Part shown: piece by piece, positions 41,309-48,566 of the stretch
Layout: every line of letters begins with the position of its first letter
How positions within the stretch are numbered: the first letter of the stretch is position 1
Assembly (NCBI RefSeq): GCF_000526155.1
Contig: NZ_JAFN01000001.1
Location: 268,824 to 332,823, forward strand
Direction of reading: 5' to 3'
DNA length: 64,000 nt
Source of the DNA: Deferrisoma camini S3R1
GTDB taxonomy: Bacteria > Desulfobacterota > Deferrisomatia > Deferrisomatales > Deferrisomataceae
Position numbers and translations under genes: made by a program
Notes under the pieces: generated by a model
The model's input: the letters and a program-made list of their open reading frames with translations, nothing else
Told to the model about the DNA's origin: nothing
Databases searched by the model: none

Positions 41309-43261
41309 ATGGCAAAGCTGTTGTGGACCCCGTCTCCCGAGCGGATCGAGCAGGCCAACCTCACCCGGTTCATGCGGTGGGTGAACGAGCAGCACGGGCT
41401 GGACTGCAAGACCTACGACGACCTGTACGCGTGGTCCGTCCGCGATATCCCGGCGTTTTGGGAGAGCGTGTGGAAGTTCGTGGGCATCCGCCACTCCACC
41501 CCCTACGAGGCCGTGCTCGAAAACCCGGTGATGCCCGGGGCCAAGTGGTTCCGGGGCGCCCGGCTCAACTTCGCCGAGAACCTGCTGCGCCACCGGGACG
41601 ACCGGCCCGCCCTGGTGTTCGTGCGCGAGGGGGGCGAGGAGCACTCCCGCGTCACCTACGCCGAGCTGTACGGGATGGTGGCCCGCATGGCCCGGTTCCT
41701 GAGGGAGGCCGGGGTGCGGGAGGGGGACCGGGTGGCCGGGTTCATGCCGAACCGGATCGAGACCGTGGTGGCCATGCTGGCGGCCACCAGCATGGGCGCG
41801 ATCTGGTCCTCGTGCAGCCCGGACTTCGGGTTCAAGGGAGTGATGGACCGGTTCGGCCAGATCGAGCCCAAGGTGCTGGTGACCTGCGACGGGTACTTCT
41901 ACAACGGCAAGGCCTTCGACTCCCTGGCCCGGGTGGCCGAGGTGGCCCGGGAGATCCCGGCGGTGGAGAGGATCGTGGTGGTGCCGTTCGTGTCCGACAG
42001 TCCCGACCTCTCGGTTCTGGGCGGCAAGGGGGTGCTGTGGGCCGACGCGCTCGCCAACGACGCCGCCGACGTGGAGTTCGCCCAGCTTCCGTTCGACCAC
42101 CCCCTCTACATCATGTACTCCTCGGGCACCACGGGCGTGCCCAAGTGCATCGTGCACGGCGCGGGCGGCACCCTGCTCCAGCACGCCAAGGAGCATATCC
42201 TCCACACCGATCTCAAGCCCGGAGACGCCATCTTCTACTTCACCACCTGCGGGTGGATGATGTGGAACTGGTTGGTGAGCGCCCTGTTCGTGGGGGCCAA
42301 GGTCGTGCTCTACGACGGCAGCCCGGCCCACCCCGACATGAACGTGTTGTGGAAGATGGCCGAGGAGCAGGGGCTCTCGGTGTTCGGCACCAGCGCCAAG
42401 TACATCAGCCTGTGTCAGAAGTCCGACGTGCACCCGGGCCGGGATTTCGACCTGTCCGCCCTGCGCACGGTGTGCTCCACGGGCTCGCCCCTGTCCGAGG
42501 ACGGGTTCGAGTGGGTGTACGACGAGGTCAAGAAGGACCTCCAGCTCGCCTCGATCAGCGGCGGCACCGACATCATCTCGTGCTTCATGCTGGGCTCCCC
42601 CATCGACCCGGTGTACGCGGGCGAGATCCAGAAGCGGGGCCTGGGCATGAAGGTGGAGGCCTGGACCGACGAGGGCAAGCCGGTGGTGGGCGAGAAGGCC
42701 GAGCTGGTGTGCACGGCGCCGTTCCCCTCGATGCCGATCTACTTCTGGAACGACCCGGGCAACGAGAAGTACCTGGACGCCTACTTCCGGTACTTCCCCG
42801 GGGTGTGGCGCCACGGCGACTACATCGAGATCACGCCCCGGGGCGGGGTGATCGTGTACGGCCGCTCCGACGCCACCCTGAACCCGGGCGGGGTCCGGAT
42901 CGGCACCGCCGAGATCTACCGCCAGGTGGAGGCCCTAGACGAGGTGGTGGACTCCCTGGTCATCGGCCAGAACTGGGAGGACGACGTCCGGGTGATCCTG
43001 TTCGTGGTGCTCCGGCCCGGGCTCACCCTGGACGAGGCCCTGGTCAAGAAGATCAAGACCCAGATCCGCACCAACTGCACCCCGCGCCACGTGCCGGCCA
43101 AGGTGATCCAGGTGCCCGACATCCCCCGGACCCTGAACGGCAAGAAGGTGGAGATCGCGGTCACCAAGATCGTGCACGGCGAGGAGGTGAAGAACCGCGA
43201 CGCCCTGGCCAACCCCGAGGCCCTGGACTACTTCAAGGACCTGCCGGAGCTGCGCACGTGA
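41309..43261 (+). CDS. Acetoacetyl-CoA synthetase
   Basis: ANL-superfamily ligase activating acetoacetate with CoA and ATP, 650 aa. Motifs: MYSSGTTGVPKCIVHG (P-loop-like A3), TTCGWMMWNW, SGGTDIISCF, YGRSDATLNPGGVRIGTAEIY and the catalytic Lys in RTLNGKKVEIAV. TTCGWMMWNW and SGGTDI are characteristic of the AACS branch rather than acetyl-CoA synthetase. AGGAGG precedes the ATG. Monocistronic; a repeat hairpin follows its stop. A role in polyhydroxybutyrate or ketone metabolism is inferred. Confidence 0.93.
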   Translation: MAKLLWTPSPERIEQANLTRFMRWVNEQHGLDCKTYDDLYAWSVRDIPAFWESVWKFVGIRHSTPYEAVLENPVMPGAKWFRGARLNFAENLLRHRDDRPALVFVREGGEEHSRVTYAELYGMVARMARFLREAGVREGDRVAGFMPNRIETVVAMLAATSMGAIWSSCSPDFGFKGVMDRFGQIEPKVLVTCDGYFYNGKAFDSLARVAEVAREIPAVERIVVVPFVSDSPDLSVLGGKGVLWADALANDAADVEFAQLPFDHPLYIMYSSGTTGVPKCIVHGAGGTLLQHAKEHILHTDLKPGDAIFYFTTCGWMMWNWLVSALFVGAKVVLYDGSPAHPDMNVLWKMAEEQGLSVFGTSAKYISLCQKSDVHPGRDFDLSALRTVCSTGSPLSEDGFEWVYDEVKKDLQLASISGGTDIISCFMLGSPIDPVYAGEIQKRGLGMKVEAWTDEGKPVVGEKAELVCTAPFPSMPIYFWNDPGNEKYLDAYFRYFPGVWRHGDYIEITPRGGVIVYGRSDATLNPGGVRIGTAEIYRQVEALDEVVDSLVIGQNWEDDVRVILFVVLRPGLTLDEALVKKIKTQIRTNCTPRHVPAKVIQVPDIPRTLNGKKVEIAVTKIVHGEEVKNRDALANPEALDYFKDLPELRT

Positions 43262-43269
43262 GCGGGGAA

Positions 43270-43311
43270 GGCCCCTGCGGGGCCGGCTAGAGACTAGAAA
43301 CTGGAAACTAG
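43270..43311 (+). repeat. Stem-loop and CTAG heptamer tract flanking the IS
   Basis: GGCCCC-TGC-GGGGCC (43270-43284), then CTAG/CTGG exactly every 7 bp at 43287, 43294, 43301 and 43308. The last CTAG is the left copy of the IS target duplication. The stem-loop may also end acetoacetyl-CoA synthetase transcripts. Confidence 0.85.
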
Positions 43312-44851
43312 TTCTGCTTTGTCAGATTTTCATAACGCTTGGCTTTGATTGGCTTTTCTGGTGTGCGATGCCATCGCGGATGCCCTTCGCCGGTGACGTC
43401 GGGCCATCTGCGCCAAGGCGTCTTCCAGTGTCGCGTTCGCGCGCGGCAGCAAAACGCTGAGCACTTCCCGCACGTCGCGCGCGCTCAACAAGGGGAACGC
43501 ACCACGATGCTTTCGGCGTGCCTCCAACAAGAACAACAACGCCATCAGCACCATCGCCATGTGGTGATGCCACCCCTGCCACAACCGCACCTGATACTCG
43601 GCCATGCCCACTTCGCTCTTGGCCTCCTGCAGGCTTCGCTCCACCCAATAGCGCTGCCCCTGCATGTACGCCAATCGCCGCACCGACGTCTGCTCCGGCG
43701 CGTTGCTCAGCGTGTACTTGATCTCCCCCGGGTTGCGCACCGAGCGCCGCACAATCAGGTGCCAGCAGTGGGCCTTGGACTCCCGCCCGTCCCACACCCA
43801 CACTCTGCGGTGAAGCACCTCCACCCACAGTGGGCCCTTCGTGGAGTCCCGATACGACAAACGCCGCCAGGCCTCCCCCGGTTGGTTGCGCACCCACGCA
43901 TCCACCCGGATCGGTTCCGGCCCCTGCGCCCGAGGCCGTTGGGGCGCTCTCCCACGCGCACTGCGCCGCGGGGGTACCTGGGGCCGAGGATCCTCCAGGT
44001 AGATCCGCTGGGACGCCTTCACATCCACCACGAACACTTCCCCGTCGGCGTCCAACCCCCGCAGGAACTTCGGGTCGGCCCCGTAGAACGAATCTGCCCC
44101 CACCCAGGCGAACTCCACCCCCAGGCGCCGGGCGTGCCGAACCATCTCCAAGGCCAGTTCCGGTTTGGTGCGATACCCCCGCTCGGCTTCCGGAACCTTC
44201 GCCCGCTTGCACCGGGCCGAATCCTCGGCCCACGCCTTCGGCAGGTACAGCCGTGCATCGGTGAGCGTCACCTCCCCGTCGCGGGCCAGGGCGGCAAACA
44301 CGCCCACCTGGCAGTTCTCCACCTTGCCCAGGCGCCCACACCACTGGCGCGCAACGCCAACCGATCGGTCGCCCTTCTTGGGGAACCCACTTTCGTCCAC
44401 GATCAGACACGTGTTGGGGGAGCCTCCCAACAACCGGTCGGCGTCACGGGCCACATGGTCGATCACCTCGCGGTGATCCCACGGGGAGTACGACACAAAA
44501 TGCTGCAGGCGTTGGTCGTCGGCGTCCGGAACGACTTCTGCGATGCGCTCCATGTTTCGCTTCCGGGCTTGCGCCAAGCCGGCAAAATACGCCTCGGCGG
44601 CCTTCACGCACGAGCGGGTACGAGAGGTGAAATGCGATCGGTAGCGTGCTGTGAACCGATCCAGGTCGTGCTCCAACTCCGCGAGGGGGTGAGGGGAGCT
44701 GGCTAGATTAGAAGAATTATTACCTAGTCAGTTCCGATTTAGTAATCATTCTAATCCTCCTTTTATTTCAAAGTGTTACGATGAATCCCAGAGCTACTAT
44801 ACTTCCGGACCCGCTCTTTGCCAAGGCCTCGGCGAATCTGACAAAGTAGAA
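43312..44851 (-). mobile_element. IS701-family insertion sequence (1540 bp)
   Basis: The ends are inverted: TTCTGCTTTGTCAGATT at the left and the complement of TTCTACTTTGTCAGATT at the right (16 of 17 match). Direct repeats CTAG flank it (43308-43311 and 44852-44855), fitting the 4-bp YTAR target duplication known for IS701. It carries one transposase gene. An imperfect inverted repeat at 44707-44723/44742-44755, between the right end and the transposase, could block read-through transcription. The copy looks intact. Confidence 0.9.
43330..44676 (-). CDS. IS701-family DDE transposase
   Basis: A 448-aa transposase. The catalytic-core region has CLIVDESGFPKKGDRSVGVAR (first Asp), WVGADSFYGADPKFL (second Asp) and the Glu in YWVERSLQEAKSEVGMAEYQVR, a YREK-like signature of IS4/IS701-type enzymes. 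The start is probably TTG at 44676, as no in-frame ATG exists before an upstream TGA. The frame is uninterrupted, so the enzyme may be active. Confidence 0.92.
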   Translation of the reverse strand: MEHDLDRFTARYRSHFTSRTRSCVKAAEAYFAGLAQARKRNMERIAEVVPDADDQRLQHFVSYSPWDHREVIDHVARDADRLLGGSPNTCLIVDESGFPKKGDRSVGVARQWCGRLGKVENCQVGVFAALARDGEVTLTDARLYLPKAWAEDSARCKRAKVPEAERGYRTKPELALEMVRHARRLGVEFAWVGADSFYGADPKFLRGLDADGEVFVVDVKASQRIYLEDPRPQVPPRRSARGRAPQRPRAQGPEPIRVDAWVRNQPGEAWRRLSYRDSTKGPLWVEVLHRRVWVWDGRESKAHCWHLIVRRSVRNPGEIKYTLSNAPEQTSVRRLAYMQGQRYWVERSLQEAKSEVGMAEYQVRLWQGWHHHMAMVLMALLFLLEARRKHRGAFPLLSARDVREVLSVLLPRANATLEDALAQMARRHRRRASAMASHTRKANQSQAL

Positions 44852-44915
44852 CTAGCTTTCTAGCTTTTTCCAGCGGGCCGAAGGCCCTGACCGATGACCG
44901 ACGACCGAAGTTACC
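44852..44915 (+). repeat. CTAG octamers, hairpin and GACCG heptamers running into mutT
   Basis: CTAG at 44852 and 44860 (8-bp period), GCGGGCCGAAGGCCC (44873-44887), heptamers TGACCGA, TGACCGA and CGACCGA (44888-44908) and AGTTACC. The mutT ATG (44894-44896) lies inside the heptamers. The left half of this repeat is on the other side of the IS at 43270-43311. Confidence 0.85.
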
Positions 44916-45304
44916 CCTGGGTGCCCGTGGTCGCGGCCGTCCTTCGCCGGGGCGACGGGCACGTACTTCTGGCCCGCCGCCCCTCGGGCGCCCACCAGGG
45001 GCTCTGGGAATTCCCGGGAGGCAAGGTGGAGCCCGGGGAGGCGCCCGAGGCGGCCTTGGCCCGGGAGCTCCACGAGGAGCTGGGGATCAAGGTCGAGGTG
45101 GGCGAGGCTCTGCTCACGGTGAAGCACCGCTACCCCCACATCGCCGTCCGCATGACCGCCTACGCCTGCCGCCTGGTCTCGGGGGAGCCCCGGGGTCTCC
45201 ACGGCCAGCAGGTGCTTTGGGCCCGCCCGGACGAGCTCCTTTCGTTCCCCATGCCCGAGGCGGACGTGCCCATCGCCCGGAGGGTGCAACGGGACCGGGG
45301 GTAA
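44894..45304 (+). CDS. mutT: MutT-type Nudix hydrolase (8-oxo-dGTP diphosphatase)
   Basis: A 136-aa Nudix protein with the full box GKVEPGEAPEAALARELHEELG (shown in part: GX5EX7REXXEEXG, residues about 39-61) and the MutT-like start VAAVLRRGDGHVLLARRP. It sanitises oxidised nucleotides. The ATG at 44894 lies within the heptamer repeat, so the first eight residues (MTDDRSYP) are repeat-encoded; GTG at 44921 is the alternative start. The IS element sits 40 bp upstream and may have altered its promoter. Confidence 0.88.
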   Translation: MTDDRSYPWVPVVAAVLRRGDGHVLLARRPSGAHQGLWEFPGGKVEPGEAPEAALARELHEELGIKVEVGEALLTVKHRYPHIAVRMTAYACRLVSGEPRGLHGQQVLWARPDELLSFPMPEADVPIARRVQRDRG

Positions 45305-45413
45305 TGCCACGTTGCGCTGAAGGCCCTCGGACCCCTGAACCGATGGGGCCTGCCGGAGAGCCGGGCGCAGCCCCTTATACCAAGTTGCGTTCAAAGCAAG
45401 ATCCATCCGGGGG
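45305..45413 (+). repeat. MITE end fragment and spacer after mutT
   Basis: GATGGGGCCTGCCGGAGAGC (from 45341) followed by CGGGCGCAGCC is the reverse-oriented right end of the MITE-like family. The rest of the stretch holds nothing recognised. Confidence 0.55.
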
Positions 45414-45623
45414 GGCGGGGCAAGGGGCCTGGTTCCGGCCGTGCGTGAGTGCAGCATCCGACTTACGCCGCACCCGGCACTCAGCCCTATGCTCCTTGGG
45501 CGCTGGAAAAACGAACGTTGACAAGGCATGTTCGGGCTTGTCGCGAGGCAAACATCGGCTGAGTGCCGGGTGCAGCGACTGTAGGAGCCACGCCCGGCGC
45601 TCCACCAGGCCCCTTGCCCCGCC
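45414..45623 (+). mobile_element. MITE-like element, copy 3 (perfect 20-bp terminal inverted repeats)
   Basis: Ends: GGCGGGGCAAGGGGCCTGGT (45414-45433) and its exact complement at 45604-45623. An inner inverted pair (GCACCCGGCACTCAG, 45467-45484 against 45559-45576, one mismatch) makes a double-stem structure. It is 210 bp with no coding potential and is the best-preserved copy. Parts of the same sequence recur at 26.4, 36.8-37.0, 45.34 and 47.3 kb. From 45624 to the mscS start I see nothing else certain. Confidence 0.8.
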
Positions 45624-45746
45624 GGTTCAGGGGTCTGATGGCTTTGACCGCAACTCGGTATGAGTCGGGGGCTCCTGGACGTTGCGGCCGCTTTCCGGTA
45701 CAAATCTCCATTGGTCTCCCACCCCCCCCACCCCGGCCGGATCCCC

Positions 45747-46937
45747 ATGGACCTTTGGAGCACCACCGTTCTCGGAAACACCGTCAAAGACTACCTGGTC
45801 TCCGCCGGCCTGGTGATCGCAGCGGTCGTGGTGGGCCGCGTGGGCCGGTTCGTGCTCGAGCGCTACTTTGGCCGGTGGGCCGAGAAGAGCCGCACCCGGC
45901 TCGACGACCTGCTGGTGGGCCGGGTGCTCGCGCCGGCCGTGCACCTGGCGCTCCTGGGGGGGCTGTGGCTGGCCAAGTCGAACCTGGCCGTGGCCGAGCC
46001 GTTCTCCGGATGGATCGACCGGGGCCTGCTGGTGGTGGCCCTGGTGCTCTTCTTCGCGATCGCGATCCGGTTCGTGCAGGGCCTGGTGGAGCTGGGGGGG
46101 CGGGCCTACGTGGAACGGCTCGAGGCCCAGGCCGTGGACGACCTGGAGGAACGGCGTCGCACCGTGGTCCGGGTGGAGAAGCAAGTCCGCGAGATCTCCA
46201 CCATGGTCCTGTGGATCCTGGGTCTGCTCACGGTGCTCTCGAATCTGGGGGTGGACCTGAAGGCGATCTGGGCCAGCCTAGGCATCGGCGGCATCGCGCT
46301 GGTGGTGGCGGTCAAGGAGCCCCTGGCGAACCTGGTGGGGCGGCTGTACATCTATGGGACCGGCATCTTCGACGAGGGCCACTTCATCGCCTTCGGCCCG
46401 TGGTCGGGCACGGTGACGAAGATCGGGCTGTTCCGGACCTACCTGGAGCTCTTCTCCGACATGACCACCGTGTCCCTTCCCAACGCCGACTTCGTCAAGG
46501 GCGCGGTCAAGAACTACTTCGGCCGGACCAAGTTCATGTACAAGTGGGACCTGGACGTGCCCTACGACGTGGATCCGGAACGCCTCCAGGACCTGGTGGA
46601 GCGGCTGCGGGCCCACGTGCTGGGGCTGCCCGAGGTGAACCCCCAGATGTGCTGGATCTACCTGGATCGCCTGGACCGGTACTCCAAGGTGATCCGGGTG
46701 TGGTTCCAGGCCCACCTGCCCGACTGGGCCGCCTCGCTCCGGTACGGCAACCAGGTGCTCCACGGCATCCAGCGGGTGTTCGCCGAGGCCGGGGTGGAGT
46801 TCGCGTTTCCCACCCAGACGGTGTATCTGGCCACCGAGGAAAGGAGGGGCGCCGATGGGACGCGGGGTTCTGCTGGCGTGGGCGGTGTGGGTGTGGATGG
46901 CGGTCCCGGCTTGGGGCCAACCCCTGCGGGGTCTTGA
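45747..46937 (+). CDS. mscS: MscS-family mechanosensitive channel
   Basis: Membrane-tension-gated pore protecting against osmotic downshift. A 396-aa protein with four N-terminal membrane helices and the pore-lining helix and following beta domain (SLGIGGIALVVAVKEPLANLVG then RLYIYGTGIFDEGHFIAFG). An ATG at 45747 is chosen as the first Met in a good context; no strong ribosome site is seen. The last 27 codons overlap the next gene in another frame and form a Gly-rich tail unlikely to be important. Confidence 0.92.
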   Translation: MDLWSTTVLGNTVKDYLVSAGLVIAAVVVGRVGRFVLERYFGRWAEKSRTRLDDLLVGRVLAPAVHLALLGGLWLAKSNLAVAEPFSGWIDRGLLVVALVLFFAIAIRFVQGLVELGGRAYVERLEAQAVDDLEERRRTVVRVEKQVREISTMVLWILGLLTVLSNLGVDLKAIWASLGIGGIALVVAVKEPLANLVGRLYIYGTGIFDEGHFIAFGPWSGTVTKIGLFRTYLELFSDMTTVSLPNADFVKGAVKNYFGRTKFMYKWDLDVPYDVDPERLQDLVERLRAHVLGLPEVNPQMCWIYLDRLDRYSKVIRVWFQAHLPDWAASLRYGNQVLHGIQRVFAEAGVEFAFPTQTVYLATEERRGADGTRGSAGVGGVGVDGGPGLGPTPAGS

Positions 46938-47316
46938 ACCGCCCGGCGTGACCGCGGCCGAGGTTCCCGCTGCGCTGGCCCGACGGGGCCTCACGGAGGA
47001 GGCGTTGGCCCGGGCCGTGCGCGAGGAGATGGAGGCCGCCGGCATCCGGACCGGCACGGGTGCCGGGCCCGGGCTGGTGGCGCGGGTGTGGGCCACGGAG
47101 CTCAGGGGCGCAGGCATGTTCGCGTGCGCGGTGGAGCTGGCCCTGGAGGAGGAGGTGGGGTTGGCCCGGGGCGGCGCGTCGCGGGCCGCGACCTGGCGGC
47201 GCACGGCGGTGCTCGCCCAGATGAGCGGCCGGGCCCCCGACGCCGTGCTCCGGACGGTCCGGGACCTGGCCCGGGCCTTCGCCAACGAGTACCGGGCCGC
47301 AAACCCGGAAAGGTGA
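46855..47316 (+). CDS. Small exported protein, unknown function
   Basis: A 153-aa protein with a signal peptide (residues 1-21, ending AVPAWG) and an Ala/Arg-rich helical mature part (VTAAEVPAALARRGLTEEAL). No family is recognised. GAAAGGAGG lies 8 nt before the ATG. The start lies 83 bp inside mscS, one of the longest same-strand overlaps in the window. Translational coupling to mscS is likely, so it may act on or near the channel. Confidence 0.65.
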   Translation: MGRGVLLAWAVWVWMAVPAWGQPLRGLEPPGVTAAEVPAALARRGLTEEALARAVREEMEAAGIRTGTGAGPGLVARVWATELRGAGMFACAVELALEEEVGLARGGASRAATWRRTAVLAQMSGRAPDAVLRTVRDLARAFANEYRAANPER

Positions 47317-47622
47317 ACCGGAGCCGCACGCGGCTCTCCGGCAGACCCCATGCCCGCCGGACCTTTGCCGGCGGCGGGGCATGGGTTTCAGGGGCCAGAA
47401 TTCAGGGGACAGGAGCCAGAAGAAGGGCAAAGACACTGTGGCCAAAGCGGTGTCGTGGGACCACGACCCGTCCACTGACATCTGTCCTCTGACGCCTGCT
47501 CCTCATGCCCCCGAGCTTTGGCGCGGTCCGAGGGCCGCCTGGCCGCCCTGCTGCCCAGCCGCCCAGCGGGCCGAAGGCCCCAGACCGACGACCGTTGACC
47601 GTAGACCGACGACCGAAGTTAC
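47317..47622 (+). repeat. MITE end, CAG/CTG heptamers and composite repeat before the TrxB-like gene
   Basis: A MITE right end (47322-47352), then CAG at 47389, 47396, 47403, 47410 and 47417 and CTG at 47475, 47482, 47489 and 47496, each exactly 7 bp apart. Then CCCGAGCTTTGGCGCGG (47511), octamers (47534-47565), GCGGGCCGAAGGCCC (47566-47580), five GACCG heptamers and AAGTTAC (47616-47622). The whole gap is repeat; the next gene's GGAAGGG ribosome site begins 2 bp after it. Confidence 0.85.
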
Positions 47623-47633
47623 TGGAAGGGACC

Positions 47634-48566
47634 ATGAGTGCAGCGTACGACGCCATCGTGATCGGGGGAGGGCCGGGCGGGCTGACCGCCGGCATGTACC
47701 TGGCCCGGGCGGGCCGCAAGACCCTGCTGTTGGAGCAAGCGCTCCTGGGGGGCCAGATCGCCCAGACCTCCCACGTGGAGAACTACCCGGGGTTTCCCGA
47801 CGGCCTGAGCGGCCGGGACCTGATCGACCGCATGGAGCAGCAGGCCCGGAAGTTCGGGCTGGAGATCCAGTTCGGCCGGGTCGAGGCGCTTCGGGTGGAC
47901 CGCGACGGGGCCAAGGAGGTGGTGGTGTCCGGGTTCCCGTTCCAGGCCCGGGTCGTGGTGGTGGCCACCGGGCTGGTCCAGCGCCTGGGCATCCCGGGCG
48001 AGGAGGAGTACCTGGGCCGGGGCGTGTCCTACTGCGCCACCTGCGACGGCGCCCTGTACCGGGGCCGGCCCGTGGCCCTGGTGGGCGCGAGCGACTGGGC
48101 CATGGAGGAGGCCCATTTCCTGAGCCGGTTCGCAGAGCCCCTGTACCTGGTGATCCCCGGCGCCGAGCTGAAGCCCACCAGCGACCTGCGTCGGGAGCTG
48201 CTGGCGCACCCCCACGTGGAGGTGGTGACCCGGGCCCGGCCCGTGGAGGTGCTGGCCGACGAGCAAGGGGTCACGGGCCTTCGGATCGAGGATCGCTCGA
48301 GCGGCCGGATGCGCGACCTCGCGGTGGACGGGGTGTTCATCTTCTCGGGCCGCAAGCGGCCGGGCACGGACTTCCTGCAGGGGGTGGTGGACCTGGACGA
48401 CCAGGGTTACGTGGTGGTGGGGGAGGACTGCGAGACCAGCGTGCCCGGGGTGTACGCGGTGGGCGACGTGCGGCGCCGCCGGTTCCACCAGGTGGCCACG
48501 GCCGTGGGGGACGGGGCGGTGGCCGGCATGGACGCCCTGCGGCATCTGAAGGGGGAGCCTGGGTGA
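47634..48566 (+). CDS. Thioredoxin reductase-like flavoprotein
   Basis: A 310-aa FAD/NAD(P)H oxidoreductase: FAD motif AIVIGGGPGGLTAGMYLARAG, GGQIAQTSHVENYPGFP, active-site CATCDG (about 131-136), an NADPH-binding segment (PVALVGASDWAMEEA, with GASDWA replacing the usual GGGDSA) and a C-terminal FAD block (GVYAVGDVR). The changed NADPH motif leaves open another electron donor, so trxB is not assigned with confidence. GGAAGGG precedes the ATG. It overlaps the phosphoesterase gene by 4 bp. Confidence 0.85.
   Translation: MSAAYDAIVIGGGPGGLTAGMYLARAGRKTLLLEQALLGGQIAQTSHVENYPGFPDGLSGRDLIDRMEQQARKFGLEIQFGRVEALRVDRDGAKEVVVSGFPFQARVVVVATGLVQRLGIPGEEEYLGRGVSYCATCDGALYRGRPVALVGASDWAMEEAHFLSRFAEPLYLVIPGAELKPTSDLRRELLAHPHVEVVTRARPVEVLADEQGVTGLRIEDRSSGRMRDLAVDGVFIFSGRKRPGTDFLQGVVDLDDQGYVVVGEDCETSVPGVYAVGDVRRRRFHQVATAVGDGAVAGMDALRHLKGEPG

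Noticed and set aside
40058-42814. A 918-residue reading that extends the desaturase upstream
   Set aside because: The upstream part is antisense to acetoacetyl-CoA synthetase; the true start is 41107, with a ribosome site.
43312-44851. The IS as parent of the MITE-like elements
   Set aside because: IS ends (TTCTRCTTTGTCAGATT) share nothing with the MITE ends (GGGGCAAGGGGCC).
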